From positions 1 through 28,869 of the forward strand of contig RFPZ01000005.1 of assembly GCA_009925905.1 (NCBI GenBank): DNA of 28,869 bases, in the 5' to 3' direction. The translations under genes and the position numbers were made by a program. Origin of the DNA: Candidatus Aquidulcis frankliniae (GTDB lineage Bacteria > Chloroflexota > Limnocylindria > Limnocylindrales > Limnocylindraceae). Of the stretch, positions 23,262 to 28,869 are shown piece by piece; position 1 is the first letter of the stretch, and every line of letters starts with the position of its first letter. A model generated the notes under the pieces. The model worked only from the letters and a program-made list of their open reading frames with translations. It made no database searches and was not told where the DNA came from.

Positions 23262-24688
23262 TAGAAGTTCACCGAGCGGCCGAGCGAGACGAGCGCCGCC
23301 TCGCCAAGCACTTCACTCAGCGTTGGATGCGGATGCGTGGTGCCGCCCACCTGTTCGGCGGTTGTACCAAGTTCAAGGGCGAGGCTTGCCTCGGCGATGA
23401 GGTCGGTGACCTTTGGCCCCACCATATGTACGCCGAGCAGTGCGCCACTCTCCGCATGTCGGAGCACCTTGCAGAAACCGTCGCTGTCGCCACCGATGTG
23501 CGCCTTGGCAATCGCGGCAAACGGCATCACGCCAGCAACAAACGGCACGCCGTCGCGCTCTAGTTCTTGCGTGGTAGCGCCAACCGAGGCGACCTCGGGG
23601 CGGCAGTAGGTCGCGCGTGGCTGCTTCGTGTAGTTCATGGCGTGAATCGGCTGACCGGCAATCGCGTGGGCGGCGATCAGACCTTCGTGTGCGGCAACGT
23701 GTGCCAGCTGCAGTCCACCGATCACGTCGCCCACGGCGTAGAGGTGCTCCTGCGTGGTGCGCATCTGGGCGTCGACGGTAATGAAGCCGCGATCCAAAGT
23801 GGCTGCGGTGTTCTCGAGGCCGATGTTGCCGCTGTTCGGCACGCGACCGGCGGCAACGACGAGCAGGTCTGCGCTCAACGGCGTCGCGGTGCCTGTGCCG
23901 TCGATTGGCTCAATGCTGAGCGATACGCCATCGGCGCTGCGTACGAGGCTCCCTTCGGCAATACGGTGGGCCACATGAATCGCGATGCCGCGCTTGGTGA
24001 AGGCGCGCGCGAGCTCCTTCGATACGTCGCGATCTTCAAGTGGCACGAGTGCGGGGAGCATCTCAACAATGGTGGTCTCGGCGCCAAGGTCGCGGAAGTA
24101 CGAGGCGAACTCGCAGCCAACGGCGCCACCGCCAACCACGATCACGCGCTTCGGATGCAGCGCTCCTGTGACGATGTCGTCACTGCTCACGACAACCTTG
24201 CCGTCGGTCTCAAGGCCCGGAATGCTGCGGACGCTTGAGCCAGTCGCAATCACGATGTCGGTCGCGGTGATGGTGCGCTCTTCGCCAGTTGGCTTACCAG
24301 CTTCATCCACCAGGAGGGTCTTGATGCTGCCCGGTGCTGTGATGCTGGCGCGGGCGGCAATCAGCTCGACGTTGTTCTTCTTGAAGAGGCTCTTGAGACC
24401 CGCGTGCATCTTCGCCACGATCTTGTCACGTCGCGCACCGACGACTGCCGTGTCGATGCTAGTGGCGGGGGTGATCTGAATGCCGAAGTCAGCCGCCTTG
24501 CCGATCTTGGCCAGTAGGTCGCCACTCTCGAGCATCGCCTTGGCCGGGATGCAGCCCCAGTGGAGGCAGGTTCCGCCCACTTTCGACTGCTCAACCAGCG
24601 CCACGCGCTTGCCGAGTTGGGCGGCGCGAAAGGCGGCGGCATAGCCACCAGTTCCACCGCCGAGAACGAGGATGTCGTAGTCGGGCAT
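23261..24688 (-). CDS. lpd: dihydrolipoyl dehydrogenase (E3)
   Basis: FAD-dependent disulfide oxidoreductase reoxidising dihydrolipoamide in 2-oxoacid dehydrogenase and glycine-cleavage complexes. 475 residues, standard length. FAD motif GGGTGGYAAAFRAAQLG (10-26), redox disulfide Cys41-Cys46 in GGTCLHWGCIPAK, NAD motif VGGGAVGCEFASYF, second FAD motif YAVGDVIGG, and the C-terminal His-Glu pair in HPHPTLSE. ATG 24688 is preceded at 6 bases by TAGGAT with no Shine-Dalgarno, so it heads a probably leaderless lpd-lipA-add transcript. No N-terminal lipoyl domain is fused. Confidence 0.96.
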   Translation of the reverse strand: MPDYDILVLGGGTGGYAAAFRAAQLGKRVALVEQSKVGGTCLHWGCIPAKAMLESGDLLAKIGKAADFGIQITPATSIDTAVVGARRDKIVAKMHAGLKSLFKKNNVELIAARASITAPGSIKTLLVDEAGKPTGEERTITATDIVIATGSSVRSIPGLETDGKVVVSSDDIVTGALHPKRVIVVGGGAVGCEFASYFRDLGAETTIVEMLPALVPLEDRDVSKELARAFTKRGIAIHVAHRIAEGSLVRSADGVSLSIEPIDGTGTATPLSADLLVVAAGRVPNSGNIGLENTAATLDRGFITVDAQMRTTQEHLYAVGDVIGGLQLAHVAAHEGLIAAHAIAGQPIHAMNYTKQPRATYCRPEVASVGATTQELERDGVPFVAGVMPFAAIAKAHIGGDSDGFCKVLRHAESGALLGVHMVGPKVTDLIAEASLALELGTTAEQVGGTTHPHPTLSEVLGEAALVSLGRSVNF

Positions 24689-24725
24689 ACGGGAATCCTA
24701 CGCCGCACTGCTATCCTCCGCCGCC
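24689..24725. promoter_or_regulatory. divergent promoters of lpd and plsY
   Basis: Only 37 bases separate the two starts. On the minus strand TAGGAT (24700-24695) is 6 bases before ATG 24688. On the plus strand TATCCT (24712-24717) is 8 bases before ATG 24726. Each -35 must overlap the other transcript's -10 region or gene, so the promoters probably interfere with each other. Confidence 0.55.
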
Positions 24726-25373
24726 ATGGACATTCGACTCGTACTCGCAGCCACGCTCAGTGCCTATCTGGCGGGCTCGATCCCCTTCGGCCTGATCGTG
24801 GCGCGCCTCACTGGAGGCGCCGATCCCCGCTCCGTCGGCTCGGGTCGCACGGGGGGCACCAACGCCTTGCGCGCGCTCGGACGTCGCCGCGCCGCAGTCG
24901 TCGCCACGGCCGATGTACTGAAAGGAACCCTCCCAGTTCTCGCCGTACGAAACCTTGCCGCCTCGACGGGCGACGGCGCCGGAGCCTGGTGGGAGGTTGT
25001 TGCGGCCCTGTTTGCAGTGATCGGCTCTACTCGCTCGGTATGGGTCGGCTTCAAGGGCGGGCGAGGCATCGCCACTGGCTTTGGCACAGCGCTCGCCATT
25101 GCGCCAGCTGCCCTCGCTGGCGCCGCACCATTCTTCTTTGTGCTGATCTGGCGCACTCGGCTCGTATCTCTCGGATCAATTACCGCTGCAGCTGCATTCA
25201 CACCAATCTTGATCATCGCCAGCGCATTTTCGCCAACCGGCCTTGACCCTGCGATCGCAATCTACGCCGTGATTGGACCCGCACTGGTGTGGCTCGCTCA
25301 TGCAGACAACATCGCGCGGCTGCGCGCCGGGACCGAGCGGACCTTTGATGCGGGGATGCTGCAGCGTGACTAA
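24726..25373 (+). CDS. plsY: glycerol-3-phosphate acyltransferase
   Basis: Polytopic membrane enzyme transferring acyl from acyl phosphate to glycerol 3-phosphate, the first step of phospholipid synthesis. 215 residues with about six to seven hydrophobic segments. Motif 1 SIPFG with GSGRTGGTNALRALG (the usual form is GSGNxGATN), motif 2 FKGGRGIATGFG (usually GGKGVAT), motif 3 HADNIARLRAGTE. The replacements are conservative and the layout is intact. No Shine-Dalgarno; TATCCT lies 8 bases upstream. Ends 4 bases before the convergent stop of the small membrane-protein gene. Confidence 0.93.
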   Translation: MDIRLVLAATLSAYLAGSIPFGLIVARLTGGADPRSVGSGRTGGTNALRALGRRRAAVVATADVLKGTLPVLAVRNLAASTGDGAGAWWEVVAALFAVIGSTRSVWVGFKGGRGIATGFGTALAIAPAALAGAAPFFFVLIWRTRLVSLGSITAAAAFTPILIIASAFSPTGLDPAIAIYAVIGPALVWLAHADNIARLRAGTERTFDAGMLQRD

Positions 25374-25377
25374 CGGT

Positions 25378-25572
25378 TTATCGCGAACGAACTAGCTGCA
25401 CCACGATGTAGATCGTTGCCAGCACCAGAACTATTGCGACAATCGGCAGACTACGTACCGCAGAACCGATCGGCGGTACGAGCGCGCTGATCTCCTGCAG
25501 GATCAGGACGGCGGCACCTGCAGCGAGCGCCGCAATCGTTGCGGAGCGGAACGGACTTTTGGGTTGGCTCAC
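25378..25572 (-). CDS. small two-helix membrane protein
   Basis: 64 residues from GTG 25572, whose GTGA overlaps the stop of the YjeF_N-like gene. A short polar N-terminus (SQPKSPFRS) is followed by two hydrophobic helices (about 12-27 and 38-60) and a basic end (VRSR). The longer open frame upstream to 25767 is only the neighbouring gene in another frame. No family recognised; the tight overlap is the main support that it is real. Confidence 0.6.
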   Translation of the reverse strand: MSQPKSPFRSATIAALAAGAAVLILQEISALVPPIGSAVRSLPIVAIVLVLATIYIVVQLVRSR

Positions 25573-26381
25573 TGCGCCAGGGTGTCGGCGTCGCGCGGAA
25601 GGTCGAGTGGCGCAACGAGGAGTTCGCCAACAAGCGTGCGCGAAGCCTCGGTGAGGAGCGTGATCAGCGGACGGTGCAGAGTCACAGTGACATCGGCTCC
25701 AGGTGCGCCGCGACGACGGTTCCCCGTATCCGGGTTCAGTCCAACGGGTGCGGTGATCGCGAGGCACGGAACGCCAGCAGCGCGTGCGCGAATCACCAAA
25801 TCGATCCCAGCCTGTGTTGGTACGGGCGGCACGATCGCATCGGTCGAGCCGCCGAGCGCCTCCATCACCAGGACGACATCTTCAATACCTGCACGAAAGT
25901 GCGCCGCTTCCCGCATATCAGGGACCCGGAAGCGCCGCGCATTTGTGAGCGACTCAAGTCGATCCCAAGCGGCCGATGCTGCAGCATGTTCTGGTCGAGC
26001 GCGAGTGCCGCAGAGGGCCACAACAATCGGCGTCCCAGCTGCTCCGATGCGCAGGCCAGCTTCGAGGGCGAGGGCCGACTCTGCGCCAGAGCCAGCGAGA
26101 ATGAAGACAGGCGCGCCAGACGCGGCGGCGCCCGATGTGATGCGACCCTTGGTGAGCACGAGCGCGAGTTCAGCGATTGCGTCTCCGCCACTCGCTAGCA
26201 ATTGTTCGGATGTGTGCCCGAGTCGCAGCGCTTTCGCCTCAATGCCCCGCATCGCCGCCATTGAGACTGGAGCAAGGGCACGCTGCTTCTTCCAGCGCGA
26301 GGCAAGGGGTGCAACCCACGCCGATATCTGCTCAGGGCTCAGGGCGCCGCGCACGATGGGTCGGGAGGGTCGCTTCAACAT
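25569..26381 (-). CDS. YjeF_N-like protein (NAD(P)HX epimerase family) lacking catalytic motifs
   Basis: 270 residues. From about residue 44 it follows the YjeF N-terminal domain: MRGIEAKALRLGHTSEQLLASGG, the strand VFILAGSG (93-99), EDVVLVMEALGG, and APVGLNPDTG, ending with TLVGELLVAPLDLP. The NAD(P)HX-binding loop, normally GNNGGDG, reads GAESALA, and the catalytic Asp of VDIPSGL is replaced (ITAPVGL). So epimerase activity is unlikely and a binding or regulatory role, or decay, is more probable. No kinase domain is fused. It also carries an N-terminal extension of about 43 residues. ATG 26381 has TATCCT 6 bases upstream and no Shine-Dalgarno. Stands 21 bases downstream of ppc. Confidence 0.68.
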   Translation of the reverse strand: MLKRPSRPIVRGALSPEQISAWVAPLASRWKKQRALAPVSMAAMRGIEAKALRLGHTSEQLLASGGDAIAELALVLTKGRITSGAAASGAPVFILAGSGAESALALEAGLRIGAAGTPIVVALCGTRARPEHAAASAAWDRLESLTNARRFRVPDMREAAHFRAGIEDVVLVMEALGGSTDAIVPPVPTQAGIDLVIRARAAGVPCLAITAPVGLNPDTGNRRRGAPGADVTVTLHRPLITLLTEASRTLVGELLVAPLDLPRDADTLAQ

Positions 26382-26387
26382 GAGTAG

Positions 26388-26393
26388 AGGATA
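26388..26393 (-). promoter_or_regulatory. -10 element of the YjeF_N-like gene
   Basis: TATCCT on the minus strand, 6 bases before ATG 26381, inside the 21-base gap after the ppc stop. The gene may thus have its own leaderless transcript besides read-through from ppc. Confidence 0.45.
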
Positions 26394-26402
26394 GACGTGC
26401 GG

Positions 26403-28869
26403 CTAGCCGGTGTTCCGCAGGCCGGCGGCGACCCCGCTGACCGTGAGGCGCACAAGGTGTGAGAGTTCGGCGCGCTGATCTTCGTCGGAGGCACTGCGCA
26501 GCGCGCGAAGGAGCTGCACCTGCACGCGCGAGAGGGCATTCACCTCAGGGGCACGACCCTCAATAGAGGCTCGTAGTTCTGGGTCCCCCGCGAGCAGCTC
26601 GGCTGAGCCTGCAATCCGTCGTAGCGCCTCACCTGCGGCGGCGCGCTCCGCAACGATCGTTGACCAGACTCTCGTCGCGTCGGTGTCACTTCCGGCACCG
26701 CCAAGCGCCGCAAACTCTTCGGCCACTTCAGGTGAAGACTTCGCCAGAATCATCGACGCGTTGTCGACAATCGACTGGAAGAAGGGCCAGCGTTGGTACG
26801 CCTCACGGAGCGTGGCCGTTGCCGCGGCGTCGTCGAGTGTGGCGCGTAGCGCACCGAGTCCGTACCAGCCCGGGAGATTCACTCGCGCCTGACTCCACGA
26901 GAAGACCCACGGAATCGCTCGCAAGCTGGCGAGGCCCGAGCCGCCCTTCGCCACTCCCCCACGCACGGCGGGGCGCGAGCCGAGATTCAACCCGCCCAGC
27001 TCCGCGATCGGCGTGGCGGCACGGAAGAACGTCTCGAATGCAGGGTCATTAGGGATCAGCTGCTGATAGGTCTCGCGTGCGCGTTGCGCCACGGCGCCAA
27101 CTGCGGGAGCAAACTCCCCCTCCCACTCCGCGCGTCGCTGCTCGGCGAGCGGACTGCGCATGGTGAGCAGCGCCGAGATGATCTGCTCCGCCTCGCTAAA
27201 TGCAATCGCAGGGTCGGCGTAGCGTGAGGCGATTACCTCGCCTTGCTCTGTGATTTTGAAGCCGCCGAAGAGTCCGGCCGGGTGCTGCCCCAAGATCGCG
27301 CGATGCGTTGGACCACCGCCACGACCAATAGCGCCGCCGCGTCCGTGGAAGAGGGTGAGCTTCAGGTTGTGTGCGTTGGCGCGATCCACCAGCGCCGCCT
27401 CCGCCAGGTGCAGTAACCAGACGCTCGATAGGTAGCCCGACTCCTTATTGGTATCGGAGTAGCCGAGCATTACCTCGAGGCGCCGGTCGCGCTCGACGAG
27501 ACGCGCCTGCAGAGCCGCGTTCGCAGCGATCTCATTAACCAGTTCAGCGGCGCGCTCAAGCACGCGCGCGGATTCCAGCAGCGGCACGATATCAACCTTC
27601 GGTGCGCCCGCTGCAGCGCCAGACGTTTGCTCAGAGCCGATACGCTGATCCTCCGCCCAGGCAAAGAGCGCCAAGAGCTCGTGCAGATCATCGACTCCTT
27701 CAAATCCACTAATCACGTATCGGCCGAGGCTCTCCTCACCGTGCGTGCGCTGGATTTCGGCGGCAACGCGAATCGTCGCCAGCACCTCACCAACGGTCAC
27801 ACCGGGAACGACTTCATGGGCGAGTGCGCTCGTCATCTTGGCTGGCTCTAGAGCGGCAGAATCCCCTGGATTACCTAGTTCCGCCGTGAGATGCGTCGCT
27901 GCTGCATGATGCGCTCCGCGCGACTGACGGATCTCCATCATGGCGAAATGGAAGCCGAAAGCCTCAACTTGCCACTCGAATTCCAGCAATTCGCCGTACG
28001 CCGAACGTTCCAGTCCGTCGGCGGCAAGGCTCGCACGAAGTTCACGCAGTTCGTTGATGAGTTCCTGCGGAGTTGAATAGCCGCCCACTTCGTTGCTTCC
28101 GTCGATGCGTGCTCGACGGGTTCGTGCAATGCGCTGTGCGATGGCGCCGAGGCGGCGTCGATACGGCTCATCTGGGAAGCGCTGCGAGAGGGTGCGTTCA
28201 ACCTCGCCAAGATCCTTCGCGTCACGAACCAGTGATGCACCGAGCGCGCCATCAATTTCGCCTCCATCAACGGTTGCGGCGATTGACATCATGAGGCGCG
28301 AGGCAACCGCTTCTAGCGCGCGCAACGCATGGTCGGCCTGAATTCGCATCGCTTCGCGAGTGGTTTCGGCAGTTACGTTTGGGTTCCCATCACGATCGCC
28401 ACCGATCCATGTGCCCCAGCGCAGGACGGGCAGCGAAAGCGGCGCGCGGAGGCCCGACTGTGCGGTGGTCTTTTCAAGGCGACCGAGCGCATCGTCAAGG
28501 CTGCGCAACAGTCGGGGCACGAGGCGGAAAATCGTTCCGTCGAAGTGCACCAACGCTGAGCGGACCTCGTCAAGGGCGGTGACGCGTCGGGTGCGAATGC
28601 CGCCCATGCGCCAGAGGTTGGTCATCTCTTCGCGCAGGCGCAGATCTACCTCAGCGGCAAAGGTGCCGCCTAGCGCACGTCGATCGAGAAGTGTTCGCAT
28701 GCGGCTGAGGGCCGCGATCAGCGTGCGACGGCGTGCCTCGGTTGGGTGAGCCGTAAGGACGGGCAGGTAGCTGACCCCTGCGGCGGCTGCGCGAATCTCC
28801 GCTGGGGACATACCCGCGGCGGAAAGATCGGCGAGTGCCGCGTCGAAGCTGCCGGGCCCCGGGGCCCGG
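26403..28869 (-). CDS. ppc: phosphoenolpyruvate carboxylase, 5' end cut by window edge
   Basis: Anaplerotic enzyme forming oxaloacetate from phosphoenolpyruvate and bicarbonate. The open frame runs to the window end (one leftover base), giving at least 821 residues; family proteins are 850-950, so about the first 50-110 residues are outside. ATG 28811 is internal, not the start. Seen: catalytic-His motif VLTAHPTEARRRT, RWGTWIGGDRDGNPN, LGYSDTNKESGYLSS, the active-site loop FHGRGGAIGRGGGP, GSRPAVRGG and AIPWVFSWSQ-R, and the invariant C-terminal NTG (GLRNTG). No sign of disruption. Confidence 0.96.
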   Translation of the reverse strand, partial: RAPGPGSFDAALADLSAAGMSPAEIRAAAAGVSYLPVLTAHPTEARRRTLIAALSRMRTLLDRRALGGTFAAEVDLRLREEMTNLWRMGGIRTRRVTALDEVRSALVHFDGTIFRLVPRLLRSLDDALGRLEKTTAQSGLRAPLSLPVLRWGTWIGGDRDGNPNVTAETTREAMRIQADHALRALEAVASRLMMSIAATVDGGEIDGALGASLVRDAKDLGEVERTLSQRFPDEPYRRRLGAIAQRIARTRRARIDGSNEVGGYSTPQELINELRELRASLAADGLERSAYGELLEFEWQVEAFGFHFAMMEIRQSRGAHHAAATHLTAELGNPGDSAALEPAKMTSALAHEVVPGVTVGEVLATIRVAAEIQRTHGEESLGRYVISGFEGVDDLHELLALFAWAEDQRIGSEQTSGAAAGAPKVDIVPLLESARVLERAAELVNEIAANAALQARLVERDRRLEVMLGYSDTNKESGYLSSVWLLHLAEAALVDRANAHNLKLTLFHGRGGAIGRGGGPTHRAILGQHPAGLFGGFKITEQGEVIASRYADPAIAFSEAEQIISALLTMRSPLAEQRRAEWEGEFAPAVGAVAQRARETYQQLIPNDPAFETFFRAATPIAELGGLNLGSRPAVRGGVAKGGSGLASLRAIPWVFSWSQARVNLPGWYGLGALRATLDDAAATATLREAYQRWPFFQSIVDNASMILAKSSPEVAEEFAALGGAGSDTDATRVWSTIVAERAAAGEALRRIAGSAELLAGDPELRASIEGRAPEVNALSRVQVQLLRALRSASDEDQRAELSHLVRLTVSGVAAGLRNTG
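28852..28869. repeat. 18-bp perfect palindrome at the window end
   Basis: CCGGGCCCCGGGGCCCGG forms the last bases of the window, inside the ppc reading frame (read as R-A-P-G-P-G). It may be ordinary GC-rich coding sequence, or a contig-end artefact. Confidence 0.5.

Noticed and set aside
24838..25090. plsY motif changes as a sign of lost function
   Set aside because: The changes (GSGRTGGTN, GGRG) are conservative, the reading frame and all three motifs are otherwise intact, and they may be lineage-specific.
24560..25246. 228-residue plus-strand frame across the lpd start and plsY
   Set aside because: It overlaps two well-supported genes in other frames and its translation has no domain-like pattern.
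1..28869. CRISPR arrays, insertion sequences, integrases or prophage genes
   Set aside because: No spaced direct repeats, transposase or integrase motifs, or phage structural genes were seen on either strand.

Overview
The window is a gene-dense, GC-rich bacterial chromosome segment. No rRNA, CRISPR array, insertion sequence or prophage was seen. Housekeeping genes dominate: carAB, folE, trxA, lipA, lpd, plsY, ppc and two tRNAs. I infer a Chloroflexota-like or possibly actinobacterial lineage. The basis is the mix of a DUF4032 kinase-like protein, a minimal zincin, a stand-alone B12 mutase subunit with MeaB, a carotenoid gene pair, GTG starts and leaderless-type promoters. A streamlined freshwater lineage such as Limnocylindria would fit, but no marker gene proves it.

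Layout. 1-5.66 kb (minus): carA, carB, a small membrane protein and the N-terminal part of an M16 peptidase, tightly coupled. 5.73-8.62 kb (minus): folE, a B12-binding mutase subunit, meaB and an SGNH hydrolase, with each start overlapping the previous stop; the SGNH reading frame runs into a tRNA-Lys gene. 8.66-9.40 kb (plus): a minimal zincin and trxA. 9.43-12.64 kb (minus): a DUF4032 kinase-like protein, a J-domain protein, a lipoprotein and a membrane protein. 12.70-14.96 kb (plus): a broken UbiA-type prenyltransferase and an intact CrtI-type desaturase. 15.03-16.31 kb (minus): an AzgA-type purine permease whose 5' end is broken. 16.64-18.14 kb: a more AT-rich island with a lipoprotein, a long stretch without a convincing gene, and the 3' part of a membrane-anchored surface protein. 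This island abuts a headless GC-rich plus-strand gene fragment. 18.34-20.55 kb (minus): an AstE/AspA-family hydrolase and a dipeptide epimerase. Then come tRNA-Glu, a small plus-strand lipoprotein, and lpd-lipA-add (minus). The window ends with plsY (plus), a small membrane protein, a YjeF_N-like protein and ppc, which is cut by the window edge.

Two themes stand out. First, genes that begin transcription units repeatedly carry a TAnnnT -10-like hexamer 6 to 8 nt before the start codon. Most operon-internal genes instead carry a Shine-Dalgarno sequence or overlap the preceding stop. This suggests widespread leaderless transcription. Second, three places look as if DNA has been lost: inside the prenyltransferase, near the 5' end of the permease, and at about 18.135 kb where two genes facing away from each other both lack their 5' parts. 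These may be genuine deletions, a replaced island, or assembly faults; reads are needed to decide. The YjeF_N-like protein also appears to have lost its catalytic signatures.
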